Source: Citrifermentans bremense | GTDB lineage: Bacteria > Desulfobacterota > Desulfuromonadia > Geobacterales > Geobacteraceae | Assembly: GCF_014218275.1 (NCBI RefSeq) | Contig: NZ_AP023213.1 | Span: 3,264,001-3,328,000, forward strand | Direction: 5' to 3' | DNA: 64,000 nt | Shown here: piece by piece, positions 53,353 through 64,000 of the stretch | How the letters are laid out: each line of letters opens with the position of its first letter | How positions within the stretch are numbered: position 1 is the stretch's first letter | Translations under genes and position numbers: made by a program | The notes under the pieces: generated by a model | Told to the model about the DNA's origin: nothing | Databases searched by the model: none | The model's input: only the letters and a program-made list of their open reading frames with translations

Positions 53353-53802
53353 CTACCCGATCATGGTCTTGACCATGTCGATGCGGCCGATGATGCCGAC
53401 CACGCGACGTCCCTCCACGACAGGCACCGCCTGGATCCGCTTGCTGGTCATGATGTCGGCGACCTCCGAGACCGGCGCCTCGGGCGCCACGCTGAAGACC
53501 TCTTCCGCATAGATCTCCCCGACGGTCTGGGCCGTCATCTTCTGCAGCTCCTTCTCGAAGCGCTTGTCGCTTTCCAGGTAGATGACCCAGTCGAAGATGG
53601 AGACCACGGTCGGGATGTGCAGGTTCTTGTCCTGCTCGATCAGGTCGCTCTCCGAGACGATCCCTACCAGGAGCCCTTCTTCGTCAACCACCGGCACCGT
53701 AGAGATGCGGTGCTGGGCGAAAAGCTGGGCCAGGTCCCTTACGGTGGTGTCGCGGCGCACGGTGATGACGTCTTTGGTCATTATGTCTTTTGCTTTGAGC
53801 AT
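53353..53802 (-). CDS. CBS-domain pair protein
   Basis: 149 residues, two CBS motifs (about 1-60, AKDIMTKDVITVRRDTTVRDLA, and about 88-149, ending VVGIIGRIDMVKTMIG). Such proteins bind adenine nucleotides and regulate partners. There is no other domain. It lies between nnr and tsaE. The partner is unknown. Confidence 0.88.
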   Translation of the reverse strand: MLKAKDIMTKDVITVRRDTTVRDLAQLFAQHRISTVPVVDEEGLLVGIVSESDLIEQDKNLHIPTVVSIFDWVIYLESDKRFEKELQKMTAQTVGEIYAEEVFSVAPEAPVSEVADIMTSKRIQAVPVVEGRRVVGIIGRIDMVKTMIG

Positions 53803-53826
53803 GGTGGTTCTCCCTTTATAAGCAGT

Positions 53827-55398
53827 TCAGTTGATCGATGTTCCGGCCGCGCCGCCCTCCGCGACTGTAAGCCGCTGCAGCGCCCTGGGGAGGGCCTCCT
53901 GGACGTCGGTTGCGACCATGCCGCGCGTCCCTGTTTCCTCCGCCATCAGGTCCGCCGCGTACCCATGCAGGAAAACCCCGAGCCTCGCGGCGGCAAAGGG
54001 GTGGTACCCCTGCCCCAGAAGGGCGGCGATGACGCCGGTCAGGACGTCCCCCATCCCCCCGGTCGCCATGCCGGGGTTGCCGCTGCCGTTGATGGCGATG
54101 GTTCCGTCTGGCCCCGCCACGATGCTGCGGGCTCCCTTGAGTACCAGGTAGACCTGGAACCGGGTGGCGAAGTCGCGGGCGCAGCCGATGCGGTCCGCCT
54201 CGACCTCCGGCACGGAGACACCCATGAGCCTGGCCATCTCCCCCGGGTGCGGCGTCAGCAGCGTCACCCTCCCCCTTCTGCGCAAGAGAAGCTCCGGCGC
54301 TACGGCCACAGCGTTGAGCCCGTCGGCGTCGATCACCAGCGGCGCATCCAGCGCGGTGAGGAGTGAATGCACCAGGTAAACCGTGGAAGGGGCGGTCCCA
54401 AGCCCAGGCCCCAGCGCCACCGCGTCCTTCCCCTTGGCGACGGATAAGAGCTCGCCCAGCGCTCCCGCCAGGAAATGCCACTTATCTTCGGGCCCGATGG
54501 GGATGGTCATGGCCTCGGTTGTCTTCGACTCCAGCACAGGGTTCAGCGCCGCCGGGACCGCGAGGCTCACCAGCCCCGCCCCGGCCCGCAAGGCGCTCTG
54601 GGCCGCCATGGCCGCGGCTCCCGTCTTCCCGACGCTACCGGCGATGACGAGGCAGTGCCCGTTGCTCCCCTTGTGGGCGATTACGCTGCGGGGCCGAATT
54701 ATCGCCCGGGCGCTCTCGCGGTCCATGAACTCGCATCCGGGCGCCTCGTCGACTACCGCCTGCGGCATGCCGATGTCGGCCACCACCAGGCGCCCGCCCA
54801 GCTCCGCCCCCGGATAAAGCACGTTCCCAAGCTTCGCCAGGGCGAAGCTCACCGTGAGGTCGGCGCGCACCGCCCGCCCCAGCACCCGGCCGCTGCCGGC
54901 ATCGATCCCGGAGGGTATGTCCACCGCGACGACCGGAACCCCGCAGGCGTTGACGACGTCGATCGCCTCCCCGTAGATCCCCCCGACCTCGCTGTTGATG
55001 CCGGTTCCAAGGAGCGCGTCGACGACGACGGTGGCGCTTTTGATAAGTTCCTCCTGCCCGGCGAGCCCCTGCGGCAGCGAGGTCACGACGCCTGAATCCA
55101 GGCGCTCCAGGTTCACGGCGGCGTCCCCGGTCACGGCTTGCGGCGCGGCCAAAAGCAGCACCAGAGCCTCCCACCCCCTCTGCGAGAGGATCCTGGAGAT
55201 GACGAAGCCGTCGCCGCCGTTGTTCCCCTTGCCGGCGACGATGACCGCCTTTCTCCCCGCCCCGTCTCCGAAGCGCTGCGAGATGGCGTCGGCGCAGGCG
55301 CAGCCCGCGCGCTCCATGAGCGCGACCCCCGGGACCCCGAACTCCCCGATGGCCCTTTTGTCCATCGACTGCATCACTTGTCCCGTGACCACCTTCAT
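53827..55398 (-). CDS. nnr: Bifunctional NAD(P)H-hydrate epimerase / ADP-dependent NAD(P)H-hydrate dehydratase
   Basis: Repairs hydrated NAD(P)H. 523 residues: YjeF-N epimerase at about 1-210 (GNNGGDGFVISRIL and VVDALLGTGINSEVGG) and the carbohydrate-kinase-like dehydratase at about 225-515 (GSVGKTGAAAMAAQSALRAGAGLV, GSGNPGMATGGMGDVLTG, here in part). Contiguous with acpS (one-base spacing), as in many proteobacteria. Confidence 0.94.
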   Translation of the reverse strand: MKVVTGQVMQSMDKRAIGEFGVPGVALMERAGCACADAISQRFGDGAGRKAVIVAGKGNNGGDGFVISRILSQRGWEALVLLLAAPQAVTGDAAVNLERLDSGVVTSLPQGLAGQEELIKSATVVVDALLGTGINSEVGGIYGEAIDVVNACGVPVVAVDIPSGIDAGSGRVLGRAVRADLTVSFALAKLGNVLYPGAELGGRLVVADIGMPQAVVDEAPGCEFMDRESARAIIRPRSVIAHKGSNGHCLVIAGSVGKTGAAAMAAQSALRAGAGLVSLAVPAALNPVLESKTTEAMTIPIGPEDKWHFLAGALGELLSVAKGKDAVALGPGLGTAPSTVYLVHSLLTALDAPLVIDADGLNAVAVAPELLLRRRGRVTLLTPHPGEMARLMGVSVPEVEADRIGCARDFATRFQVYLVLKGARSIVAGPDGTIAINGSGNPGMATGGMGDVLTGVIAALLGQGYHPFAAARLGVFLHGYAADLMAEETGTRGMVATDVQEALPRALQRLTVAEGGAAGTSIN

Positions 55399-55776
55399 CT
55401 AGCGCTCCAGTACCACCATGGCGACGGCGCATCCGGCGTCGTGCGACAGCGACAGGAAACAGGAAGTCAGCCCTGCCTGCCGGAACAACTCCTCGGCCCG
55501 CCGGTAAAGCTTGAGCTCGGGTTTCCCCAGCTGGTCGTTGACCACTTCCATGTCCTTCCAGCTGATGCCGTCGCGCAGGCCGGTCCCCAGTGCTTTCAGG
55601 AAGGACTCCTTCGCCGCGAAGCGGAGCGCGTAATGCTGCGCGCTCTGTTTCTTTCCCGAGCAGTACTGGATCTCGAAGGGGGTGAAGATCCTGTCAAAGA
55701 GGGCGTCGTTACCCTGTTGCAGGAACTTCTCGAACCTCGCGATCTCAACTATGTCAACGCCAGTGCCGTAAATCAC
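55399..55776 (-). CDS. acpS: Holo-[acyl-carrier-protein] synthase
   Basis: Attaches 4'-phosphopantetheine to ACP. 125 residues. The metal ligands are Asp8 in [12 protein letters not shown] and Glu57 in [13 protein letters not shown]. First gene of the acpS-nnr-CBS-tsaE unit. Confidence 0.95.
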   Translation of the reverse strand: MIYGTGVDIVEIARFEKFLQQGNDALFDRIFTPFEIQYCSGKKQSAQHYALRFAAKESFLKALGTGLRDGISWKDMEVVNDQLGKPELKLYRRAEELFRQAGLTSCFLSLSHDAGCAVAMVVLER

Positions 55777-55870
55777 AAAAGCTCCTGTCTCCGAAGGGAT
55801 CTGCCAGAGTCAAGCGAACCCGCAGACCTTTAAATACTATAACCGCTCCCGCTGATACTCACAACATCGC

Positions 55871-57109
55871 TCACTCAGCCTTCGCGCCGGATGCGGGAAG
55901 CGATTCATGCCATTCTCGCAGGATCCCCGGCAGGTCGAGCGACCAGTCCGAGAGGGCCCGCGCCACCGCCTTCTCCATGCTCGCCCTCTCACCAAGGTTC
56001 TTGAGCAGGTTCTGCACGGCGTACCAGCCGTAGCGATTCACCATGAACTGGGCCATGGAATGGCTCTGCTGGTAGGCAAGCCGAGCCTCTTGCCCGTCCA
56101 TCGAGGTGAAGGGGCCGGAGAGGGTTACCAGCGGCAGCTGGTGCGAGGCGTCGACCAGGTTCGGGTTGCGGCCGGGGTGGACGAACTCCTTGCGCCCCTC
56201 GATCTCGGCCAGCCCCTCGTTGAGCCAGGTGGGGATGTTGCCGTGGGTGATCTCGGCGATCAGCACGTGGGTGAACTCGTGGAAGATGACGGCGCGCAGT
56301 TGCGGGGTCATTCTGGTGATCCCCCCTATGGGGAGCCGGATCTTGCCGTCGTAGAGCCCTCCGGACCAGTCCGGGCCTGCGGTGACGCTGCTGTAGTCGC
56401 GCTTGGTGTAGAGAAGCACCGGAATGCGCGCGGTCGGAAAAAGCCCCAGGTCGGCGCCCACCGAGTTGTAGGCGCTCTCCAGGGCGTCCAGCACCTCGGC
56501 GGAGAGCCCCGGGGGGAGCTCCGCGTCGAAGCTCAGGTCGAACATGGAGCTGAACCCCTTGTCCATGCGCGACTCCACCGGAAGCTCCCGTTCCGCCTTC
56601 GCGATCAGGGCCGCCAGCATGCTGTTTCCAGGCTCCAGTTCGCGGGCGCGGCGCCAATAAGAAAGCGCCCCCTGCAGATCGCCGGTGTCATAGCTGATCT
56701 TCCCCAGGTAGACGAGCGGCTCGACGCCGTCACCGGCCTCCAGGAACTCGCCTGCCGCGGTCTGGTAATCCTTGTCCAGGTAGAGCGCGACGCCCCGCAG
56801 AAGCCGCAGCTCCATGTTCTCCGGCAAGAGCTCCCGCGCCTCGGCAAGGTAGCGGGCCGCCTTGGCATAGCGCCCCGCGCTCATGTCGCGTTTGGCGATC
56901 TCGGTGTAGGTCAGGGCCAGGTTGGTCTTGAGCGACTGCTCGTAGGGAAAGAGCGAGGAGGCCCTCTTCAGCTCGTCGAGCGCCTGCTCGTACTCGCCGC
57001 GTTCGATCAGCTGCCGGGCCTTCGCTGCGTAGCTCACGGGATCCCCGGCGACCGCCGTTGCTGCGAACGTCAGGATGAGGATGAAGAGGAGGAAAGAAAG
57101 CTTCTTCAT
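55871..57109 (-). CDS. Exported TPR protein with peptidase-MA-like domain
   Basis: 412 residues. Signal peptide [24 protein letters not shown] repeats at about 25-190. A C-terminal metallopeptidase domain has HEFTH near 275 (zinc motif HEXXH) and the downstream [11 protein letters not shown] glutamate, the peptidase MA-like pattern. The ATG overlaps the dxs stop (ATGA). It is probably a periplasmic zinc protease or a degenerate relative; the substrate is unknown. Confidence 0.85.
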   Translation of the reverse strand: MKKLSFLLFILILTFAATAVAGDPVSYAAKARQLIERGEYEQALDELKRASSLFPYEQSLKTNLALTYTEIAKRDMSAGRYAKAARYLAEARELLPENMELRLLRGVALYLDKDYQTAAGEFLEAGDGVEPLVYLGKISYDTGDLQGALSYWRRARELEPGNSMLAALIAKAERELPVESRMDKGFSSMFDLSFDAELPPGLSAEVLDALESAYNSVGADLGLFPTARIPVLLYTKRDYSSVTAGPDWSGGLYDGKIRLPIGGITRMTPQLRAVIFHEFTHVLIAEITHGNIPTWLNEGLAEIEGRKEFVHPGRNPNLVDASHQLPLVTLSGPFTSMDGQEARLAYQQSHSMAQFMVNRYGWYAVQNLLKNLGERASMEKAVARALSDWSLDLPGILREWHESLPASGAKAE

Positions 57110-59046
57110 GGTTGGCACGGCAGATCGACGCCATCGGCTCCATCCGCCGGTTCCAGAACCGACTCCTGCTGCGCCTGCCCCCTCGCCTTGCGGATGCTCC
57201 GGGCAATCCCGGTGGCATCTAGGCCGTAGGCAGCCTTGAGCTCGGCCTGTTCCCCCTGCTCGACGAAACTGTCGGGGTACCCCAGGCGGAGCACGCGGAC
57301 GCCGGTGACGCCGCATTGCTCCAGGAGTTCCAGGATCGAGGTCCCGAAGCCCCCCTGAAGCACGTTTTCCTCGGCGGTAACCAGGAAGCCGGTAGCCGCC
57401 AGGGAGAGGATCAGGTCGCGGTCCAAGGGTTTGACGAAACGAACGTTCATCACGGCGAGGTCCACCCCTTCGAGGGCGAGCGCCGCTGCTGCCTGCTGGG
57501 CGGGGTGCACCATGTTACCGACGGCCAGTATGGCGCCGTCTTTTCCTTCCCTGAGCAGTTCCCCCTTCCCTAAGGCAAGCGGCTCCAGGATCTGGTCCAT
57601 CGGGACGCCAAGACCGCTGCCGCGCGGGTAACGGACCGCCGAGGGGCCGTCGAGCGAGAGTGCGGTGAAGAGCATGTGCTGCAGCTCGTTCTCGTCTTTG
57701 GGCGCCATCACGGTGAGCCCGGGAAGCTGACGCAGGTAGGAGAGGTCGAAGACGCCGTGGTGGGTCGGGCCGTCGTTGCCGACCACGCCGGCACGGTCGA
57801 TGGCGAAGACGACCGGGAGATCCTGCAGGCAGACGTCGTGGCAGAGCTGGTCAAAGCCGCGCTGCAGGAAGGAGGAATAAAGCGCCACCACCGGGCGGAA
57901 CCCTTCCGCGGCAAGCCCCGCCGCGAAGGTGACGGCGTGCTGCTCGGCGATCCCCACGTCGAAGAAGCGCTCGGGGAACTCCCTGGCGAACGGGGTGAGC
58001 CCGGTGCCATCGGGCATGGCGGCGGTGATGGCGACGATCTTCTCGTTGTCGTGCGCGAGCCTCTTGAGCGTTTCGCCGAAGACCCCGGTGTAGGAGGCTG
58101 GGCCGCCTTTGGCCTTGTGCACCCTGCCGGTCTTGGCGTCGAACGGCCCCACGCCGTGGAACAGAGACGGGTACGCCTCCGCGGGGGGGTACCCCTTCCC
58201 TTTCTTGGTGAGCACGTGGATCAGCACCGCGTCGTCGAAACGCTTCACGTTCTCCAGGGTCTCCACCAGCTTCCCTATGTCATGCCCGTCGATGGGGCCA
58301 ATGTACTCGAAGCCGAACGCCTCGAAGAGCATCCCGGGGGTGAAGAGGGTCTTCAGCGACTCCTCGGCCCTCTTGGCTACCTTCAGGACCGACTTGCCGA
58401 ACATCGGCACCCCCTCGAGGAAAGCCTCCAGGTCCTTCTTGGCCCGGTGCACGTACTCGCTGGTTATGGTGCGGGAGAGGAGATTGGAGAGGGCGCCGAC
58501 GTTCTCCGAGATGGACATCTCGTTGTCGTTCAGGATCACCACCAGGTCCTTGTTCAGCTCGCCCGCGTGGTTCAGCCCCTCCAGCGCCAGGCCGCCGGTC
58601 ATGGAGCCGTCCCCGATCACGGTCAAGACCTTGTTGCGCTCCCCCTTCAGGTCGCGCGCAACGGCAAACCCCACCCCGGCTGAGATGGAGGTGGAGGAGT
58701 GCCCTACGTCGAAGCAGTCGTGGGGCGACTCGGCCCGCTTGGGGAAGCCGCTGATCCCCCCGAGCTTCCGCAGCGTGCCGAAGCGCTCGTTCCTGCCGGT
58801 CAAAAGCTTGTGGGCGTAGGCCTGGTGCCCGACATCCCAGATGATCTTGTCCTTGGGGGAGTCGAAAACACGGTGCAGGGCGATGGTGAGCTCGATGACG
58901 CCAAGGCTCGGAGCCACGTGACCGCCGTTGGCGGCGCAGGTCTCGACGATCCGCTCGCGGAGTTCCTCTGCCAGCGTTTCCAGCTCCCGCAGCGAGAGCG
59001 ATTTCAGCTGCCCCGGCTCTTTAATCCCTTCCAGGATGGACGGCAT
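57106..59046 (-). CDS. dxs: 1-deoxy-D-xylulose-5-phosphate synthase
   Basis: The first MEP-pathway enzyme: pyruvate plus glyceraldehyde-3-phosphate to DXP, using thiamine diphosphate. 646 residues. [22 protein letters not shown]/Mg site [15 protein letters not shown] (about 150), the Asp/Arg-rich [14 protein letters not shown] loop. It directly follows ispA, and both make polyprenyl precursors. Confidence 0.96.
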   Translation of the reverse strand: MPSILEGIKEPGQLKSLSLRELETLAEELRERIVETCAANGGHVAPSLGVIELTIALHRVFDSPKDKIIWDVGHQAYAHKLLTGRNERFGTLRKLGGISGFPKRAESPHDCFDVGHSSTSISAGVGFAVARDLKGERNKVLTVIGDGSMTGGLALEGLNHAGELNKDLVVILNDNEMSISENVGALSNLLSRTITSEYVHRAKKDLEAFLEGVPMFGKSVLKVAKRAEESLKTLFTPGMLFEAFGFEYIGPIDGHDIGKLVETLENVKRFDDAVLIHVLTKKGKGYPPAEAYPSLFHGVGPFDAKTGRVHKAKGGPASYTGVFGETLKRLAHDNEKIVAITAAMPDGTGLTPFAREFPERFFDVGIAEQHAVTFAAGLAAEGFRPVVALYSSFLQRGFDQLCHDVCLQDLPVVFAIDRAGVVGNDGPTHHGVFDLSYLRQLPGLTVMAPKDENELQHMLFTALSLDGPSAVRYPRGSGLGVPMDQILEPLALGKGELLREGKDGAILAVGNMVHPAQQAAAALALEGVDLAVMNVRFVKPLDRDLILSLAATGFLVTAEENVLQGGFGTSILELLEQCGVTGVRVLRLGYPDSFVEQGEQAELKAAYGLDATGIARSIRKARGQAQQESVLEPADGADGVDLPCQP

Positions 59047-59934
59047 CTACGATTTCCTTTTCACTATGTACGAAGCTATGGCGCGCAAAGGCTCCGCCCG
59101 CTCGTCGAACGGCTCCAGCGCGGCAAGAGCGATCTGCACCAGTTCTTCGGCGCGCAGCTTGGACGCCTCCAACCCGACCAGCGCCGGGTAAGTCGCCTTG
59201 CCGCGTGCCTGGTCGCTACCCGCGTCCTTCCCAAGCTCCTCGGTGGTCCCCTCCACGTCGAGCACGTCATCCGCTATCTGGAAGGCGAGGCCGATGGCGT
59301 CGGCGTAACGGGTGAGCGCGTCGAAGGCCTCCTCGCTCGCACCACCGAGGATGGCGCCGGCGCGAACCGAAGCCCGGATCAGGGCACCGGTCTTGTGGGT
59401 ATGTATATAGGAGAGGGTCGCCATGTCGATGTCGTGTTTTCCCTCGCTCTCCATGTCGACCATCTGCCCGCCGACCATCCCGCGGGAGCCGGAGGCGTGC
59501 GCTATCTCGTGGATCACCCGAAGGCGCGCCGCCGGATCCACCCCCTCGCCGTTGCAGGAGAGGAGGATGAAGGCCTCGGTTAAGAGCGCGTCGCCGGCGA
59601 GGATGGCGGTCGCCTCGCCGTACACCTTGTGGTTCGTCGGGTTCCCGCGCCGGAAGTCGTCGTTGTCCATGGCGGGGAGGTCGTCGTGGATGAGGGAGTA
59701 GGTGTGGATCATCTCCATGGCGCAGGCAGCGGGCAGCGCCGGTTTCAGCTCCCCTCCCACCGCCTCGCAGGCGGCGAGCATAAGCACCGGCCGCACCCTT
59801 TTGCCTCCGGCGAACACCGAGTAGCGCATGGAACCGTGCAAGGATGCCGGGAGCTCCTTCCCGTTAGGGAGAAAGCGCTCCAGCGCCTGGTCGACCAACT
59901 CGCACTTCTGCTTCAGATATTGCTTCAGATCCAT
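59047..59934 (-). CDS. ispA: Farnesyl-diphosphate synthase / polyprenyl synthetase
   Basis: Condenses isopentenyl and dimethylallyl diphosphate to C15. 295 residues from the ATG at 59934. The first Asp-rich motif DDLPAMD is at 84-90 and the second DDVLD near 225. The two-residue insertion in the first motif (DDxxxxD) is the bacterial FPPS/GGPPS form. It lies between xseB and dxs, as in many proteobacteria. Confidence 0.94.
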   Translation of the reverse strand: MDLKQYLKQKCELVDQALERFLPNGKELPASLHGSMRYSVFAGGKRVRPVLMLAACEAVGGELKPALPAACAMEMIHTYSLIHDDLPAMDNDDFRRGNPTNHKVYGEATAILAGDALLTEAFILLSCNGEGVDPAARLRVIHEIAHASGSRGMVGGQMVDMESEGKHDIDMATLSYIHTHKTGALIRASVRAGAILGGASEEAFDALTRYADAIGLAFQIADDVLDVEGTTEELGKDAGSDQARGKATYPALVGLEASKLRAEELVQIALAALEPFDERAEPLRAIASYIVKRKS

Positions 59935-60063
59935 ATCATGGTCTCTCTTCTCGATGAGTGACATTGGCCGGTGCGCGGTCATATTGCAGGTGGTGCAGGT
60001 GCATCGACAATGTCCAGTTCTCCTTCCCCCGGAGGGGGGAGGTCGGGGGGGGGAAGAACGGTC

Positions 60064-60291
60064 TTATTCCTCTTCCTCGAACGGCTTGGTGACGAAGCTG
60101 CCGTCGCGCTGCTTGATGAGCGTCTCGACCCGCCGCTCGGCCTCGTTCAGCTTCTTGCTGCAGAAGGCGGAAAACTTCACCCCCTCCTCGAACGCCTTCA
60201 GGGACTCCTCCAGGGAAAGCTCGCCACCTTCAAGCTTCTTCACCACGTCCTCGAGCTTTTTCAACGCGGTCTCGAACTTCTCCACTGCCAT
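60064..60291 (-). CDS. xseB: Exodeoxyribonuclease VII small subunit
   Basis: 75 residues, of the usual size. A helical protein with KFETALKKLEDVVKKLEGGELSLEESL and FEEGVKFSAFCSKKLNEAE. It partners XseA, 83 bases upstream, to form the single-strand nuclease. Confidence 0.93.
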   Translation of the reverse strand: MAVEKFETALKKLEDVVKKLEGGELSLEESLKAFEEGVKFSAFCSKKLNEAERRVETLIKQRDGSFVTKPFEEEE

Positions 60292-60374
60292 GAGTATCCT
60301 CTCGTCCCTTTAGCCCTGCCTTCAGCGAAGATTAAAGCCGCAGGCGGCGGAAATTATTAAAAAGTGGATGCCTA

Positions 60375-61829
<1,455 letters not shown>

Positions 61830-61974
61830 TCAGGCATACCCTATTGTGTGGGGCGCTCGTCCTGACAAAGCTGCCTGTTGAAGCTCCCACTTTGTCATCA
61901 ACTCTGTCACAGCCCTTTCTTTCTGCCTGTCACGTCCGCCGTTCTACCATGCCGGTCTGACACTGTCAAACCGG

Positions 61975-62004
61975 TTGACCGTCGCGCGGTGTCGATGTTA
62001 GTAT
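61975..62004 (+). promoter_or_regulatory. Promoter abutting the ParA-like start codon
   Basis: -35 TTGACC (61975-61980), an 18-base spacer, and -10 TAGTAT (61999-62004). The ATG at 62012 is seven bases past the -10 box, so the message would be leaderless. Confidence 0.6.
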
Positions 62005-62011
62005 GCGCGCC

Positions 62012-63376
62012 ATGAAAAATTACCCTTATGTAATAACCGTTTCCTCTGAAAAGGGGGGCGTGGGCAAGACCACGCTGGCGACCAACCTGGCGATCTTCCT
62101 GAAGGGGCTGGACGAGAATCTTCCCGTCTCCATCTTGTCCTTCGACAACCACTTCACCGTCGACAAGATGTTCTCCATCAAGGGGCAGCAGCTGCGCGGC
62201 TCGGTAGCCGACCTGCTCCTGGAGACCAAGGGGGCGGACCTGCTGCACACCGGCCAGTACGGGGTGAACTACATCCCCTCCTCCACTTCGCTTCCGAACC
62301 TGAAGGCTTCGCTCAGGGGGCCGATGGTGCTGGCGCGGCTTCTGGCGATGTCGGAGATCCCCGGCATCCTCATCGTCGACACCCGTCCGGACCTGGACGT
62401 CATGACCCAGAACGCGCTCTACGCCGCTGACCGGGTCCTGGTCCCGATCAAGGACATGGCGAGCATGGACAACTGCAGGAACATCTTCGAGCTCTTCGAC
62501 AAGAGGGGACTGGACAGAAAGAGCCTGTCGCTCATCCCCTGCCTGATCGACGAGCGCATCAAGTTCGAGGGGCTCTTCAAGGACCAGAAGACCCTTCTCA
62601 AGGCCTTCGCCATCAACCGCGGCTTCCGCTGCCTCGACATCTTCATCTCCAAGAGCCCCAAGGTGGAAAGCCTCAACACGAATCCCGAGGGGAAGATCTA
62701 CCCGATCCTCACCCATGGCCGCGGCACCGACGTCTACGGCCAGTTCACGGCACTGGGGCAGACCTGCCTTGAGGAGTATTACCATACCGAGGAGCCGAGG
62801 GCGCTCTTGTACGACAAGTGGCAAAACGAGGAGAACAAGCGCAAGAAGGAAGAGTACTTCGGGAGGCTTTCGGGGCTCAAGAGCCAGTGCCTGGTCTGCG
62901 GAAAGGAACTGAAGCAGGAGTCGCAGGTTTCCTACTACTGCGAGAGCTCGGACGGCGCCGCGAGCGGCTTCATGGAAGCCGACTGCTTCACCGGCTTCCT
63001 CATCTCGACCATCTTCAAGATAGAGCGGGAGCTTCCCGCCGACGACCCGACCCGGATGATGATCCACCAGACCGCGCTGGAGTCGGTGTTCGTCTTGAAC
63101 CCGGGCGACGGCAACGAGCCTGGGAGCATCGACTTCCACCGCTTCGATCTTACCGGGAGCGAGCTCCTAAAGAAGAAGTACCCGCTGGCGCGCGGGCCGC
63201 AGCGCGACGGCTTCTCGGGGATCCTGGACGGCACCCTGGCAGGGTACCAGGGGGAGTTGCGCGACGCCTTCCTGATGGTGCACCCGGTAAACGGCGACAA
63301 CCCCGCCTCCATCTTGGTGGACGAGAACTACCGCGAAATGGCGAAGCTGAAAAAGAGGATCGCGGAACAGCTTTAA
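62012..63376 (+). CDS. ParA/MinD-like ATPase with four-cysteine insert
   Basis: 454 residues. Deviant Walker A KGGVGKTT (about 14-21), switch VDTRPDLDVMTQNAL, and a ParA-like fold to about 250. It then carries an extra C-terminal part of about 200 residues with Cys293-x2-Cys296, Cys310 and Cys325, spaced like a zinc finger (LVCGKELK, YYCESS, ADCFTG). No partner gene such as parB or minE is adjacent. It lacks a ribosome site and starts right behind its promoter; an ATG three codons earlier lies inside the -10 box and was rejected. Function unknown: partitioning or positioning of a large complex is a guess. Confidence 0.78.
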   Translation: MKNYPYVITVSSEKGGVGKTTLATNLAIFLKGLDENLPVSILSFDNHFTVDKMFSIKGQQLRGSVADLLLETKGADLLHTGQYGVNYIPSSTSLPNLKASLRGPMVLARLLAMSEIPGILIVDTRPDLDVMTQNALYAADRVLVPIKDMASMDNCRNIFELFDKRGLDRKSLSLIPCLIDERIKFEGLFKDQKTLLKAFAINRGFRCLDIFISKSPKVESLNTNPEGKIYPILTHGRGTDVYGQFTALGQTCLEEYYHTEEPRALLYDKWQNEENKRKKEEYFGRLSGLKSQCLVCGKELKQESQVSYYCESSDGAASGFMEADCFTGFLISTIFKIERELPADDPTRMMIHQTALESVFVLNPGDGNEPGSIDFHRFDLTGSELLKKKYPLARGPQRDGFSGILDGTLAGYQGELRDAFLMVHPVNGDNPASILVDENYREMAKLKKRIAEQL

Positions 63377-63406
63377 TACCGAAAGCTGCTCACGCAAAGA
63401 AGCAAA

Positions 63407-63457
63407 GGCGCAAAGGAAACCGGCTAGATACTCCGGATGTCCTTTGCGCCTTTTTTT
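63407..63457 (+). terminator. Terminator after the ParA-like gene
   Basis: GGCGCAAAGGA (63407-63417) pairs perfectly with TCCTTTGCGCC (63440-63450), 11 bp with a 22-base loop, then seven T residues. Confidence 0.85.
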
Positions 63458-63470
63458 GTAGGTCAGCAGG

Positions 63471-64000
63471 TTAGCTGGTTAAAGCGGAAGCGTAGACGAA
63501 GGTGATGCCGGTTTTAGCCAACTCCGGCAGGTACGCCTTCAGGGCGCGCAGGGTCGCGGGGTGCGGGTGGCAGATGGCGATAGCCCCGCCCCTTTTCCTG
63601 GCGATGGTGGCGGCCTCGAAAAGCTGCTTCCCTATGGCCCCCTCGTCCTGCACGTTGTCCAGGAACACCTGCCTGGTCCCCGCCTTTATCCCCAGCGCGC
63701 GGGCGGTCTGGTACCCCACCGAGGCGGGAGAAGTCCTGCTGTCGATGAAGAAAACCCCCTTCTCCTTCAAGACCCCGAGCGCCGCCTCCATCTTGTCCGC
63801 ATGCTGGGTGAAGCGCGACCCCATGTGGTTGTTGGCACCGACGGCGTGCGGTACGCGGCTGAAATAATCGCTCACCCGCTTCGCTATCTCGGCGTCGTCC
63901 ATGGCGACGAGCAGCCCTATGCTTTCCATCTTCTGCTTCGGATACCCCTCGGGCTCCATCGGCATGTGCACCATCACCTCCGCGCCGGCCGCATGCGCGG
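63471..64000 (-). CDS. Divergent polysaccharide deacetylase (YibQ/DUF610), cut by window edge
   Basis: The C-terminal 176 codons are visible; the 5' end lies beyond the window. VMVHMPMEPEGYP is the family's metal-site strand; NNHMGSRFTQHADKM, FFIDSRTSPASVGYQTA and AIAICHPHPATLRALKAYLPEL follow in order. The YibQ family carries NodB-like folds and is probably periplasmic; in some genomes it neighbours envC/ctpA. Here it faces the ParA-like gene convergently. Confidence 0.85.
   Translation of the reverse strand, partial: AHAAGAEVMVHMPMEPEGYPKQKMESIGLLVAMDDAEIAKRVSDYFSRVPHAVGANNHMGSRFTQHADKMEAALGVLKEKGVFFIDSRTSPASVGYQTARALGIKAGTRQVFLDNVQDEGAIGKQLFEAATIARKRGGAIAICHPHPATLRALKAYLPELAKTGITFVYASALTS

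Overview
The window is a gene-dense, GC-rich chromosomal segment with a deltaproteobacterial (Desulfuromonadia) character, most like a Geobacter/Geomonas/Citrifermentans relative. This rests on gene content and protein style, not on a database search. The indicators are an acnB/fdhD/gabD/cydAB mix, citramalate synthase, a PrsR-like regulator, an atypical pilM-N-O type II secretion cluster with an outer-membrane secretin, and a very regular sigma70 promoter form (TTGACA-17-TATAAT-like). I see no phage, insertion sequence, CRISPR array or rRNA.

Layout, left to right (nearly everything is on the minus strand). 1-11.8 kb is one translation/RNA operon read right to left: rimP, nusA, a ylxR-ylxQ fusion, infB, rbfA, a DHH phosphoesterase (nrnA type), truB, rpsO, pnp, an M16 peptidase and dut (cut by the left edge). 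12.2-17.2 kb holds thrC, a YrfG-type HAD phosphatase and an M3B oligoendopeptidase on the plus strand, with a degenerate PrsR-like receiver/Fis protein between them on the minus strand. 17.2-22.7 kb holds a small lipoprotein candidate, acnB, fdhD and a gabD-type aldehyde dehydrogenase.

22.9-37.8 kb is the most distinctive region. It encodes a hybrid type IV pilus/type II secretion machine: PilC/GspF, GspE, PilM, PilN, PilO, a PilP/GspC-like protein, a lipoprotein secretin with TPRs and a C-terminal cohesin domain, and two GspG-like pseudopilins. It runs without interruption into ftsE, ftsX, an EnvC-type amidase activator and a CtpA-type protease. Next to these lies an exported cohesin protein with a dockerin-like tail. 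The layout resembles the OxpG-type atypical T2SS described for G. sulfurreducens metal reduction. The cohesin-bearing secretin beside a cohesin/dockerin protein is the best candidate here for an incompletely described system.

37.8-45.5 kb carries a small membrane protein and a polyprenol-phosphate glycosyltransferase, then a proteostasis block (tig, clpP, clpX, lon, hup) that runs into a tRNA-Asp/Val/Asp cluster. 45.6-49 kb holds an Rrf2 Fe-S regulator, the cytochrome bd oxidase cydAB and a 51-residue zinc-ribbon protein. 49-55.8 kb holds lysC, cimA and a helix-hairpin-helix protein, then acpS, nnr, a CBS-pair protein and tsaE. 55.8-61.8 kb is the isoprenoid/exonuclease operon xseA-xseB-ispA-dxs plus a TPR peptidase-MA protein. 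62-64 kb holds an unusual ParA-like ATPase with a four-cysteine insert and a YibQ-type divergent polysaccharide deacetylase cut by the right edge.
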